A stretch of DNA of 64,000 nt from Tritonibacter scottomollicae (lineage in GTDB: Bacteria; Pseudomonadota; Alphaproteobacteria; Rhodobacterales; Rhodobacteraceae), in contig NZ_PVUF01000010.1 of NCBI RefSeq assembly GCF_003003215.1, positions 62,001 to 126,000 of the forward strand, given 5' to 3'. Below the pieces are notes generated by a model. The model was not told the DNA's origin, did no database searches, and saw only the letters and a list, made by a program, of their open reading frames with translations. A program made the translations under genes and the position numbers. Of this stretch, positions 49,131 to 58,021 are shown piece by piece; the first letter of the stretch is position 1; each line of letters starts with the position of its first letter.

Positions 49131-50210
49131 TCAGGCGGGGCTGCGGAAATGTTTCGACAGCTTCAGCCCCTGGCCCTGATAGTTGGAGGCAATGCCCGCA
49201 CCATAAAGCTGCTCGGGCAGGGAGGCCATCCGTTCATAGACCAGACGGCCCACCACTTGACCGTGTTCGAGCACAAAGGGCGCCTCGTGACAGCGCACTT
49301 CCAGCACCCCGCGCGAGCCCGCGCCACCTGCCTCGGCATGGCCAAAACCGGGATCGAAGAACCCCGCGTAATGCACCCGGAATTCGCCCACCATGGCAAG
49401 GTAGGGCGCCATTTCGGCGGCATATTCGGGCGGGATATGCACCGCCTCGCGGCTGACGAGGATATAAAACGCACCGGGATCGAGGATGATACGGCCCTTG
49501 TCGCTGCGCACCTCCTCCCAGTAGTCGCTGGGATCATAGGCGCCAATCCGGTCCAGATCGATCACGCCGGTGTGCGGCTTGGCGCGGTAGCCCACCAGAT
49601 CGGTGCCCGGCAGGCGCAGATCGACGGAAAAGCCCAAGCCATCCTCGATGACGGCCTCGCCATCGACCAGTGGTGTGTCGGCATGCAGAGCGGCGAGGGT
49701 GTCGTCATCCAGCACTGATTGCCCGTCGCGGAAGCGGATCTGGTTGAGGCGCATACCGGGGCGTGCCAGCACCGAGAAGGACCGCGGACAGATCTCGGCG
49801 TAAAGCGGACCGGTATAGCCCGGGCGGATGCGGTCGAATTCCTCGCCGCCATCGGTAATGGTCCGGGTCAGCAGATCAAGCCGCCCGGTCGAGCTTTTGG
49901 CATTTGCGACGGCGGTGATGTTGGCGGGCAGATCGAGCGATTCCATCAGCGGCACCACGTAGACGCAGCCCTTTTCCAGCACGGCGCCGTCGCTGAGGTC
50001 GATGCGATGCATCTCAAACTCGTCCAGCCGTTCGGACACGGTACGGCCCTGACCGGCGAGGAAGGAGGCACGAACGCGATAGGCGACGGTGCCCAGGCGC
50101 AAATCAAGGCTGGCGGGCTGGATCTGACCCTCGATCAGCGGCGCGTCGAGGGTGATCTCCGCGCGGGCAAGCATGGTCTCGATCGTCTGGCTGGGCAAAA
50201 CACCGGTCAT
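49131..50210 (-). CDS. dcd: 2'-deoxycytidine 5'-triphosphate deaminase (fused long form)
   Basis: Converts dCTP to dUTP for thymidylate synthesis. At 359 residues it is about twice the length of the usual Dcd and corresponds to the alphaproteobacterial long form with two dUTPase-like units (SLDLRLGTVAYRVRASFL near the start and VDLRLPGTDLVGYRAKPHTGVID in the second; key SLDLRLG and LRLPGTDLVGYRAK). Motifs VANAKSSTGRLDLL and GYTGPLYAEICP belong to the same fold. It was identified by family memory; catalytic Glu was not pinned down. A tRNA-Pro gene lies 170 bases upstream on the same strand. Confidence 0.85.
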   Translation of the reverse strand: MTGVLPSQTIETMLARAEITLDAPLIEGQIQPASLDLRLGTVAYRVRASFLAGQGRTVSERLDEFEMHRIDLSDGAVLEKGCVYVVPLMESLDLPANITAVANAKSSTGRLDLLTRTITDGGEEFDRIRPGYTGPLYAEICPRSFSVLARPGMRLNQIRFRDGQSVLDDDTLAALHADTPLVDGEAVIEDGLGFSVDLRLPGTDLVGYRAKPHTGVIDLDRIGAYDPSDYWEEVRSDKGRIILDPGAFYILVSREAVHIPPEYAAEMAPYLAMVGEFRVHYAGFFDPGFGHAEAGGAGSRGVLEVRCHEAPFVLEHGQVVGRLVYERMASLPEQLYGAGIASNYQGQGLKLSKHFRSPA

Positions 50211-50344
50211 ATCTGCCGTTCCCCCTGATGGCGTCGCTATCCCGCAGGATGCTGACGCAAATTCTGTCGTGCCACAATCGCCTTGTCACTTGAGGCCGAG
50301 AATTTACCTTGGAAAACCAACGACAAAGCAGGCGGCGGATACAC

Positions 50345-50378
50345 AAACGCCCGAGCGGTGACCGCTCGGGCGTTTTGT
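50345..50378. terminator. Terminator downstream of tRNA-Pro
   Basis: A perfect 14-bp stem (50345-50358 with 50362-50375, AAACGCCCGAGCGG and its complement) with a 3-base loop, directly after the tRNA 3' end on the minus strand and before dcd. Confidence 0.8.
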
Positions 50379-50380
50379 TA

Positions 50381-50457
50381 TGGTCGGGCTAGCAGGACTC
50401 GAACCTGCGACCTTCCGTCCCCCAGACGGACGCGCTACCAGGCTGCGCCATAGCCCG
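50381..50457 (-). tRNA. tRNA-Pro (anticodon GGG)
   Basis: A 77-base tRNA including an encoded CCA end. The acceptor stem is CGGGCTA/TAGCCCG, the anticodon stem TCCGT/ACGGA with loop CTGGGGG (anticodon GGG), and the T arm carries GGTTCGAGTCC. It reads CCC/CCU proline codons. A strong hairpin follows at once on the same strand. Confidence 0.97.
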
Positions 50458-50560
50458 TTGTTGGAGCTTTCTACTGCTTTTTGCGGCAGGGGCAAGAGGC
50501 GAATTTGCTTTTTCCGCGCTTTTTCAACGCGCCTCATTTTGCCCTCGCCAGAAAGGCGGA

Positions 50561-52720
50561 TCAGCGCTGCTGTCCAAAGTGGCGCAGATCCTCGATGATT
50601 TCGCTCAGCACCGCGGATTGCGCGGGTGACTGTGCCGCCACTGAGGACAAACGCTGAAGAACCCCGGCAGGAATGGTCCCTTGCGGCTCATCAGGGACAT
50701 CGACGACTCTCGCCCTCAGGGACGTCTGTTGCGGCTCATCCGCTGCCAGCTCCGGCGTGGTCTGCACTGGATCGCTGTCTTGCGCATCACTGTCGTCATT
50801 GGACTGTGTGGGCAGGCCCTCATCGGGAGACGCCATATCGCTGGAGGCGGTTTCGATCTCAGCGACGCTTTCACCGATGTCATCGTCGGCGTCTACGTCC
50901 TCTGCGCTGGACGGATCGGTGAATTCCGATGTGTCGGCCACGGCAGAGATCGGCACCTCTTCGACAGGGGCGTCAGATGTGTCCGGCGCCGCCTCCGGGG
51001 TATCTGGCGCATCTTCCGGCATATCCGGGGTCGCTGCAGGGGTGATCTGATCGTCATCAGTTTCGGCAGCAGGGGCAGGAGATTGGTCCGGTGCAGAGGC
51101 CTGATCCTGGCTCGGTATGATCTCTGCCATGGCGGCCATGGCACGTGCGATCTCTCCCGCTGTTCTGGTCGGGTCTGCGGTCTCATCTTCGGCTGGCGAG
51201 GGGACCTCCGGGGCCGGCTCTGTCGCAGGCGGGCTGCTGTTCGGACCCTCGGGTTCGGGATCGCTCTCAAGGGCGGTGGCGGACGTGTCTGCAGGCTCCG
51301 CTGTGGCGGCATCGTCAGCGGCAGCAGACTCCCGGTGCGTTGAAAATCCGCTTGCGTCCTCCATCGGGTCCGGCGCGACAAAGGCATCGGCCTCTGGCGC
51401 CTCGTCTTCGGATGCAGATGGAGATGCGGCCTGCGGGCTTGCCTCCTGAGGGGCTGCGTGCGGGGCCGATGGGCTGGAGATGGGAGCTGTCTGCGGCGCA
51501 GGCGCCTGTGAGGGCTCAGACCCTGAAGGCGCAGGCGACTGCGGGCGCGATGCGTCTTCTACGTCCTCATTCGCCGTGGGGGCGGTGTCCGCGGCGGTTG
51601 AGCTGGCAAAGAAATCCTGTTGCGCAGTTGGTGCAGCATCAGACGCGGCATCGGAGATCTGAGCGGAATTGTGTGAGGGCACAGGCCCTTGCTCAGACAG
51701 ATCTCGTGGGCGCTGGGGAGCATCTGGCAGATCAAAGGGCATGTCGATTTGGACATCAGTGTTGCCCTCGGCGCTGCCCTCAGTGTCGCCCTCGAAGTGG
51801 CTTGCAGCATGGTCGGCGCTGCTTTCGGCAGGCGTTTCACTTGCGGTGGCCTCAACCGCAGCTGGCGGCGCGTCGGTCAACGCCACAGGCTCGTCCCCCG
51901 CGTTCGAGGTGGAAGCGGAAATCGGGTGCGTCTCTGCAGGGTGCGCATTTTGCTGGGACATATCAGTGTCCTGCGGGGGCTGAGCATCGGCGGAGCCTTC
52001 TGGGCGCTCCGACGCGGACGGCAGGGCCGTGTCTATCGGCGCTGCACCCACAGCGCGTTCCTGCGGTTCCGCGACCGAGGGTGTCTGGGCCACATCGGGC
52101 TGGGCGGCGGGAGCCGTAGGAGGGGCGGGCGCTGCTGGAGGTGCGGCGGCAGGAGCGGCTGAAGCAGGAGACCCTGCGTTCTCGCCCTCTTGCTGGTTAT
52201 TTAGAGGTTGGCCTTCGAGCTGATCTGCATGTTCCACCGGCGCTGGAGGCTGCGGGGCGCTGAACGGCGGAGGTGTCGGGGGGGCTGACGTGCGCAGAGG
52301 GGGCTCCGGCTCGTCCGGCGGATCTCGATCCACAACCGGGGGACGGGGCGCCTCGGGTTCAGGCGGCTGAACCGCGTCAGGCTCGACCCATTTGCTGACA
52401 GGTTTGGCCTCCACGGGCGGGGTCTCGTCCTCGGCTTCGTCAGCTTCCAGCGGCTTTGAGAGGCTCTGCACATGCTGAACGCCTTCCTCGCGGACAAGCG
52501 CCTGCGCTTCCTTGATCGACAGCCCTTTTTCATGCAGCAAATGCTGGATGCCGCCCAGCAGGAGCATGTCGGTCGGGCGATAGTAGCGCCGTCCACCAGC
52601 CCGCTTGACCGGTTTGACCTGAGTGAACTTGCTTTCCCAGAACCGCAAGACGTGGGCCTGAATATCCAGCCATTCCGCGACTTCGCTGATGGTGCGAAAG
52701 GCGTCAGGTGACTTGGACAT
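50561..52720 (-). CDS. MerR-family regulator with ~600-residue acidic disordered tail
   Basis: The N-terminal 85 residues form a MerR DNA-binding domain ([24 protein letters not shown]; key [17 protein letters not shown], and [10 protein letters not shown]). The rest, to residue 719, is almost entirely Pro, Ala, Glu, Asp, Ser, Thr and Gln with PAP/APEA-type repeats and no recognisable fold, ending in a short helical segment ([36 protein letters not shown]; key [10 protein letters not shown]). Typical homologues carry much shorter tails. It closes the yceD-rpmF-plsX-fabH-ihfA cluster, 99 bases after ihfA. Targets are unknown. Confidence 0.85.
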   Translation of the reverse strand: MSKSPDAFRTISEVAEWLDIQAHVLRFWESKFTQVKPVKRAGGRRYYRPTDMLLLGGIQHLLHEKGLSIKEAQALVREEGVQHVQSLSKPLEADEAEDETPPVEAKPVSKWVEPDAVQPPEPEAPRPPVVDRDPPDEPEPPLRTSAPPTPPPFSAPQPPAPVEHADQLEGQPLNNQQEGENAGSPASAAPAAAPPAAPAPPTAPAAQPDVAQTPSVAEPQERAVGAAPIDTALPSASERPEGSADAQPPQDTDMSQQNAHPAETHPISASTSNAGDEPVALTDAPPAAVEATASETPAESSADHAASHFEGDTEGSAEGNTDVQIDMPFDLPDAPQRPRDLSEQGPVPSHNSAQISDAASDAAPTAQQDFFASSTAADTAPTANEDVEDASRPQSPAPSGSEPSQAPAPQTAPISSPSAPHAAPQEASPQAASPSASEDEAPEADAFVAPDPMEDASGFSTHRESAAADDAATAEPADTSATALESDPEPEGPNSSPPATEPAPEVPSPAEDETADPTRTAGEIARAMAAMAEIIPSQDQASAPDQSPAPAAETDDDQITPAATPDMPEDAPDTPEAAPDTSDAPVEEVPISAVADTSEFTDPSSAEDVDADDDIGESVAEIETASSDMASPDEGLPTQSNDDSDAQDSDPVQTTPELAADEPQQTSLRARVVDVPDEPQGTIPAGVLQRLSSVAAQSPAQSAVLSEIIEDLRHFGQQR

Positions 52721-52819
52721 TGGGGCATCTCTCTTGTATCGGTGGCGCGCTGCGGCGCAACTGGATGAGGCCCTGCGCGCAGAGCCGGTTTGGTAACGGA
52801 CGGGTCAGCCGTCTCGGGG

Positions 52820-53122
52820 TTACTTTCGGTTGCCGTCTGCGACGCGGTCTTTCATCAGGTGAGACGGCCGAAAGGTCAGGACCCGGCGCGGCTGGATTGG
52901 AACTTCTTCGCCAGTTTTTGGATTGCGGCCCACGCGGGCAGATTTATCGCGTACGCTGAAGGTGCCAAAGGAGGAGATTTTCACCTGTTCACCGCGCACC
53001 AGGGCGTCCGACATGTGTTGCAACATGCTCTCCACCAGCTGTGCGCTTTCGTTGCGTGACAGGCCGACCTCGCGGAACACGGCCTCGCTCAGATCCATTC
53101 TCGTAATTGTTTTTTCGGTCAT
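52820..53122 (-). CDS. ihfA: Integration host factor alpha subunit
   Basis: DNA-bending architectural protein, forming a heterodimer with IHF beta (not in this window). The 100-residue protein has the HU/IHF fold with the intercalating Pro of the beta arm in [11 protein letters not shown] and the [19 protein letters not shown] strand region. ATG 53122 ([11 protein letters not shown]) fits the family; nearby upstream ATGs are in frame. It follows fabH by 87 bases in the lipid/ribosomal cluster. Confidence 0.93.
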   Translation of the reverse strand: MTEKTITRMDLSEAVFREVGLSRNESAQLVESMLQHMSDALVRGEQVKISSFGTFSVRDKSARVGRNPKTGEEVPIQPRRVLTFRPSHLMKDRVADGNRK

Positions 53123-53209
53123 CGCCATCCCCATTGTTTTCAAAAACAATAGGGTGTTGAGAATTTCCCTGTCAATATCAATGAATTGGAAGGCGCTGTT
53201 TCGTCGGCT

Positions 53210-54181
53210 TTACCACCGAAAAACCACGGCACCCCAAGCCAGACCGCCGCCAATGGCTTCGGTCACGATGAGATCACCCTGTTTGATCTGGCCACGCTCG
53301 ACGCCGACGGACAATGCCAGCGGAATGGAGGCTGCGGATGTATTCCCGTGATCCTGTACCGTCACGACCACCTTGTCCATGGGCAGGCCCATTTTCTTTG
53401 CGGTGCCTTGAATGATGCGGATATTGGCCTGATGCGGCACGATCCAGTCCACGTCATCCGTGCTGGCGCCTGCGCGCTCCAGTGCGGTGGTCGCGGTTGA
53501 TGCGAGTTTTTCGACCGCGTGGCGGAAGACCTGGTTGCCCTGCATGCGCAGATGGCCGGTGGATTGGGTCGAAACACCACCATCCACGTAGAGCAGGTCC
53601 TTGTAGCGCCCATCAGAGTTCAGATCGGTGGCGAGAATACCACGATCAGCACTGGTGCCGTCGCCTTCCTGGGCCTCCAGAAGAATCGCGCCGGCACCAT
53701 CACCGAACAGCACGCAGGTGGAGCGATCCGTCCAATCCATGATGCGCGAGAAGGTCTCGGCGCCAATGACCAGCACGCGCTCCGCCTGACCGGACGCGAT
53801 CAGCGCATTGGCATTCGACAGGGCATAGACGAAACCCGCGCAGACCGCCTGGACGTCAAAGGCAAAACCTTTGGTCATGCCCAACTGCGACTGCACCATG
53901 GTGGCGGCGGAGGGGAAGGTTAGGTCGGCCGTGGAGGTTGCCAGAATGATGGCGTCCACATCCGCAGCAGTGCGGCCGGCGGATTTCAGCGCAGCTTCAG
54001 CCGCACGGGTCGCCATATGCGAGGTGGTTTCATCCTCGGCCGCGAAATGGCGGCGTTCGATGCCGGACCGGGAGCGAATCCATTCGTCGGAGGTCTCCAG
54101 CGTGGCTTCGAATTCCGCGTTTTCTACAATGCGTTCGGGGAGGTAGTGCCCTGCGCCAATCACCACTGCGCGTCGCGTCAT
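53210..54181 (-). CDS. fabH: Beta-ketoacyl-ACP synthase III
   Basis: Starts fatty acid synthesis by condensing acetyl-CoA with malonyl-ACP. The 323-residue thiolase-fold enzyme has the catalytic triad in AVCAGF (Cys), VPHQAN (His) and HGNTSAAS (Asn), plus the family start TSDEWIRSRSGIERRH (key DEWI..R.GI..R). It lies 15 bases after plsX in the same operon. Confidence 0.96.
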   Translation of the reverse strand: MTRRAVVIGAGHYLPERIVENAEFEATLETSDEWIRSRSGIERRHFAAEDETTSHMATRAAEAALKSAGRTAADVDAIILATSTADLTFPSAATMVQSQLGMTKGFAFDVQAVCAGFVYALSNANALIASGQAERVLVIGAETFSRIMDWTDRSTCVLFGDGAGAILLEAQEGDGTSADRGILATDLNSDGRYKDLLYVDGGVSTQSTGHLRMQGNQVFRHAVEKLASTATTALERAGASTDDVDWIVPHQANIRIIQGTAKKMGLPMDKVVVTVQDHGNTSAASIPLALSVGVERGQIKQGDLIVTEAIGGGLAWGAVVFRW

Positions 54182-54196
54182 TCTTTTGCCTGCCTT

Positions 54197-55324
54197 CTAG
54201 TTCGTGCTCCCGGACTCAGAATCGCCGGGTTCGTCCGCGTCTGCGGACGTTGCGTCATCTTGGGCAAGCTCTACGGCGGATGCAACCCGGGCTGCAAGCT
54301 TTTCCGCAAAGCCTTGCTCTGCAAGGAGAAACGCGAGTTTGATGGCAGCAGATACGCCCGTTGCATCGGCGCCGCCGTGGGATTTGACGACGGTTCCGTT
54401 GAGGCCGAGAAAAATGCCGCCATTGACCCGTCGCGGGTCAATGCGTTTCGACAGCCGTGCCAGGGATGTATAGGCCAGAAGCGCGGCAAGCCGCGACAGA
54501 ATCGAATATTCAAACGCCTCGCGCAGGGCGGAGCGCAAAAGACTTGCGGTGCCTTCGCCGGTCTTGATCGCCACATTGCCGGTAAAGCCATCTGTGACGA
54601 TCACATCTGCGATGTCGCCGGGAATGTCGCTGCCTTCAACAAAGCCGACAAACTCGTAGTTGGCCTTTTCCGCATTCTGAGAGATCAGCGCATAGGCCTC
54701 TTTCAGTTCGGCGCGGCCCTTGTGCTCCTCGGTGCCCACATTCAGCAGGCCAACACGCGGGCAGGGCAGATCCATCGAGTTGCGAATGTAGGAGGTGCCC
54801 ATCAGGGCGTATTGCAGAAGATCCTCTGCGTCGGCGCGCACGTCTGCCCCTACGTCGAGCATCACATTGAAGCCCTGAGGGTTGCGGGAGGGCCAGAGAA
54901 TCGCAATCGCGGGTCGATTTACGCCCGGCAATTTGCGCAGGCGCAGCATCGACAGCGCCATCAGCGCACCGGTGTTGCCGCAAGAGACCACGCCAGCAGC
55001 GTCGCCATTGCGCGCAGCTTCGAGGGCGGACCACATGCTGGTGCCCTTGCCGTTGCGCATCACCTGGCTGGGTTTGTCTTCCATCGTGACGACGTCGCGC
55101 GCGTCACGAATCTCTACACGGCCCGCCAAGTGCTTCCTGCGGGCCACGAGTGGTTCGAGCTGTTCGATAGGACCATGAAGAAGAAACCGGATATCGGGAT
55201 TCTTCTTGGCGGATTTGGCGATGCCTGCGACCACAACGGCCGGTCCGGCATCGCCACCCATGGCGTCCACCGAGATCACGGTGCGGCGGGCATCTGCCTG
55301 CGATGGAGCGGTGTTACCCGTCAT
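54197..55324 (-). CDS. plsX: Phosphate acyltransferase PlsX
   Basis: Converts acyl-ACP to acyl-phosphate, the acyl donor for PlsY in phospholipid synthesis; a peripheral membrane enzyme. The 375-residue protein has VISVDAMGGDAGP at the N-terminus, CGNTGALMALSM and DVGADVRADAEDLLQYALMG (key DVGA). The C-terminus is extended by an acidic tail. It is 41 bases downstream of rpmF and 15 bases upstream of fabH. Confidence 0.96.
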   Translation of the reverse strand: MTGNTAPSQADARRTVISVDAMGGDAGPAVVVAGIAKSAKKNPDIRFLLHGPIEQLEPLVARRKHLAGRVEIRDARDVVTMEDKPSQVMRNGKGTSMWSALEAARNGDAAGVVSCGNTGALMALSMLRLRKLPGVNRPAIAILWPSRNPQGFNVMLDVGADVRADAEDLLQYALMGTSYIRNSMDLPCPRVGLLNVGTEEHKGRAELKEAYALISQNAEKANYEFVGFVEGSDIPGDIADVIVTDGFTGNVAIKTGEGTASLLRSALREAFEYSILSRLAALLAYTSLARLSKRIDPRRVNGGIFLGLNGTVVKSHGGADATGVSAAIKLAFLLAEQGFAEKLAARVASAVELAQDDATSADADEPGDSESGSTN

Positions 55325-55365
55325 ACGACTGCGTGCCTGCCTGGCATTCGTGATCCCGTTTCGAC

Positions 55366-55572
55366 TCAGGCCGCGTCTTCGTCCAGGTCGATCTCGTCGG
55401 CCTGTGCTACGATTTCTTTGTCGTCATAGTGGCCGCAGGACGGGCACACGTGGTGAGGACGACGCAGTTCACCGCAGTTCGAGCATTCGTTCGGGTTTGC
55501 AGCAACCAGAGCATCGTGCGCGCGGCGGTTGTTGCGGCGCGATTTGGATACTTTGTTCTGTTGGACAGCCAT
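55366..55572 (-). CDS. rpmF: 50S ribosomal protein L32
   Basis: A 68-residue large-subunit ribosomal protein. It begins [20 protein letters not shown] and carries four zinc-ligand cysteines in two CxxC pairs (NECSNCGEL and HVCPSCGHY), the zinc-ribbon (C+) form. It is the classical partner of plsX, fabH and the DUF177 gene. The 279-base gap upstream, before the DUF177 stop, is longer than usual, so rpmF may have its own promoter there. Confidence 0.97.
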   Translation of the reverse strand: MAVQQNKVSKSRRNNRRAHDALVAANPNECSNCGELRRPHHVCPSCGHYDDKEIVAQADEIDLDEDAA

Positions 55573-55851
55573 GTCTCAACCTTTGTCTAACTAGGGCCAC
55601 CAGGCAAGAGAGCCGTCGGGCGCGTTTCATGTTTCCGTGTCAATCGGTGTGACGTCCGGTGTGACGTGCGTGTAGGCCGCAGTCTCTCCGATGTCCAACC
55701 AAAAATTCCGATGAGCGCGCAAAAATACTGCGAATCTTCGGCGGCGCAAGGCTTTTCTTAGGAGAGCCAGCACGTAAGTGCCAGCAAGAATTCAGGTGAC
55801 ATCAGATATTGCAGTCCAGGACATCCTGAGCCACACATCCGAACGCGTCGT
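55573..55851. other. 279-base interval between rpmF and yceD
   Basis: No gene was recognised. It is unusually long for this cluster and may hold an rpmF promoter (a TTGACA hexamer is present on the minus strand, but no convincing -10 follows) or a leader; nothing more can be supported. Confidence 0.35.
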
Positions 55852-56400
55852 TCAGGTGTCCTTGTCGCTTGGTTTCATCAAATCTGCAAGCCCTGCAAAG
55901 GGGCGGGTGTCCTCGTCTGTCATCGGCTTGGTGCCGGGTTCAGCGTGCAGGCTTTGTCCCAGTTCCGCGCCGTCCTTGCGCGGATACTGCGGCAGATGCA
56001 GGGCAACACTCTCAACCATTACGTCAAACGGAGAGATGGTTTCACCCAGTTCATCAACGTTGTCATCCTCCGCCATTTCCACCTCCTCCTCTTCGGGGGT
56101 CGCGATATGCGCAAGGAACAGGCGCTCCACTTGCGTGTCGATCCGGCTGATCACCGGCTCCAGCGTCACGACGCAGGGCTGCACGACTGTAAAGCCAAGT
56201 TTGCCTGTCAGGGTCCAGTCCCGCTTGCCGCGCGCCTTGATCTCGCCTTCGAAGCGGAGTTTGCGCAGGGTGTCGACGCCCAGATCATGAGCGATGGCGC
56301 GGAGTGTGTCTGCGTCCGGAACCACCGAAAACTGTGTCGGGCGGTTCTGGGGCAACTCGGCAACCCGCAGGGCTGTCGTCTCGGAAGGGTGCGAACTCAC
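55852..56400 (-). CDS. yceD: DUF177 family protein (YceD-like)
   Basis: A 182-residue protein of the YceD/DUF177 family, encoded beside rpmF in most bacteria and implicated in 23S rRNA processing or accumulation. Conserved parts are VVQPCVVTLEPVISRIDTQVERLF (Cys and E after strand) and the acidic DDNVDELGETISPFDVMVESVALHLPQYPRKDG (key LGE..SPFDVMVESVALHLP.YPR). It has an acidic central stretch. Divergent from bamE, with an 86-base interval. Confidence 0.9.
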   Translation of the reverse strand: MSSHPSETTALRVAELPQNRPTQFSVVPDADTLRAIAHDLGVDTLRKLRFEGEIKARGKRDWTLTGKLGFTVVQPCVVTLEPVISRIDTQVERLFLAHIATPEEEEVEMAEDDNVDELGETISPFDVMVESVALHLPQYPRKDGAELGQSLHAEPGTKPMTDEDTRPFAGLADLMKPSDKDT

Positions 56401-56486
56401 GTGTGTACTTTCATTTCTTGAACCAGAAGCCCGAGTTAGGTAATCGGGACTTCAGTCTTTATCAACCCGAAGGGCAGGGGAAGCGC

Positions 56487-56957
56487 ATGATTGCAAGTCC
56501 GAAGACCGTAAAAACCGCATTGCGGGGCGCGCTTCTTGTCGGAGCGGTGTTGGCCGTGACGGCCTGTACCGCCCAGTATCGCAAGCATGGCTGGATCCCC
56601 GGACCGGACCTTCTGAACGAGGTTGTGGTCGGCGTGGATACCCGCGACTCGGTCGCTGAAACCGTTGGGGAGCCGACAATCGACTCGCTGGCCGACGAAA
56701 GCGGATATTATTACGTGACCTCGCGGGTCAAACGCTTTGGCGCAAAGGAGCCTCAGGTGGTCTCGCGCGATCTGGTGGCGATCACCTTCGCATCGTCAGG
56801 CGTGGTGGACAGCGTGCAGCGCTACACGCTGGAGGATGGCCGGGTCATTCCGCTGGAACGCCGCGTGACCGACTCGAGCCTGGAGGATAAGACATTCCTG
56901 CGACAGCTTGTCGGCAACCTGGGCAATTTCAACCCCGGCAGCTTCCTGCAGCAATAA
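56487..56957 (+). CDS. bamE: Outer-membrane protein assembly factor BamE
   Basis: A small lipoprotein of the beta-barrel assembly machinery. The 156-residue protein has a signal peptide with lipobox AVTAC (acylated C27), then the SmpA/OmlA fold with GPDLLNEVVVGVDTRDSVAETVGEPTIDSL and YYYVTSRVKRFGAKEP (key YVTSRVK). The conserved W in KHGWIPGPD fits the family. ATG 56487 has AGGGG upstream; the frame is open further 5' but without a signal peptide at its start. Confidence 0.9.
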   Translation: MIASPKTVKTALRGALLVGAVLAVTACTAQYRKHGWIPGPDLLNEVVVGVDTRDSVAETVGEPTIDSLADESGYYYVTSRVKRFGAKEPQVVSRDLVAITFASSGVVDSVQRYTLEDGRVIPLERRVTDSSLEDKTFLRQLVGNLGNFNPGSFLQQ

Positions 56958-57098
56958 GGCTGCACCACGCGTAAATTATGAGCTCGGGGGATGGATTCGT
57001 CACCCGGGCTTCACATTTGTCATGATAGCAATGCAAGCAGTCCGCCGCCCCGACGCGGAGCGGTCGCGATTGCAGTCAAGATCAGACGCGAGCAGTTC

Positions 57099-57875
57099 AT
57101 GGCCACGACACCCCGGTCCGACATTTCACCGACAGACGAGGCCAACGGTCCTTTGCTATCGAAAGGCCGGTATCGAGCACGGCTTGCGGCGGGCCCGGTG
57201 GACATCGCGGCAGTTCAAGCCCTGCGCACCCTGTGCTTTCGCACCGCGGAGATCGATCAGGACGACTTTGACGCCACCTGCGCCCATGTGCTGGTGGAGG
57301 ACACCCGCAGCGACGCGCTGGTCTGCTGTTTCCGCATGCTGGTGCTGGAGGGCGGCCATGAGGTCGCGCGCACCTATTCGGCGCAGTTCTATGACCTCTC
57401 CGGCCTGCGGGACTTCGAGGGCCGCATGGTGGAGATGGGGCGATTCTGCATTCATCAGGGCTGGAGCGATCCCGACATTCTGCGCGTGGCATGGGGGGCG
57501 ATGACCGCATTCGTGGACCGGGAGGACATCCAGATGCTGTTTGGCTGTTCGTCGTTTGCTGGTACCGAGACCGCCGAGTATCTCGATGCCTTTGCAATGC
57601 TGAAGCATCGCCACCTTGCCCCGAAACGCTGGTTGCCGCGGGTGAAGGCCCCGAATGTATTCCGCTTTGCCGCAAGGCTGCGACGAAAACCGGACGCCAA
57701 GAAAGCCATGCTTCGGATGCCGCCGCTGCTGCGTACATATCTGATGATGGGCGGCTGGGTGAGCGATCACGCGGTGGTCGACAAGCATATGAACACGCTG
57801 CATGTGTTTACCGGCCTTGAGATCGGTGCCATTCCGCCCGCCCGCAAGCGCTTGCTGCGCGCGGTGGCGGGATAG
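57099..57875 (+). CDS. olsB: L-ornithine N-alpha-acyltransferase-like (OlsB family)
   Basis: A 258-residue hemolysin-type/GNAT-like acyltransferase of the OlsB family, which transfers a 3-hydroxyacyl chain to ornithine as the first step of ornithine-lipid synthesis. Key stretches are ALRTLCFR, DEDDFDATCAHVLVED-type (seen as IDQDDFDATCAHVLVED), ARTYSAQFYDLSGLRDFEGRMVEMGRFCIHQGW (key EMGRFCIH) and FGCSSFAG. The olsA partner is not adjacent. A homologue acting on glutamine is also possible. ATG 57099 lies inside an open frame that runs 36 codons upstream. Confidence 0.85.
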   Translation: MATTPRSDISPTDEANGPLLSKGRYRARLAAGPVDIAAVQALRTLCFRTAEIDQDDFDATCAHVLVEDTRSDALVCCFRMLVLEGGHEVARTYSAQFYDLSGLRDFEGRMVEMGRFCIHQGWSDPDILRVAWGAMTAFVDREDIQMLFGCSSFAGTETAEYLDAFAMLKHRHLAPKRWLPRVKAPNVFRFAARLRRKPDAKKAMLRMPPLLRTYLMMGGWVSDHAVVDKHMNTLHVFTGLEIGAIPPARKRLLRAVAG

Positions 57876-58021
57876 GCTGGACGGGCGCGGTCCTCCCTTG
57901 CCCGGATTGTTCTCATCGGGAGGCGGGCTTCTTGCTGAGCTCGTCGGTTCTGGCACCGCGCGTTGCCCGCGAGCGCGCATGGCCCGTTGACGAAGCCTGC
58001 GGCGCGGTTTAGCTCGCTGTC

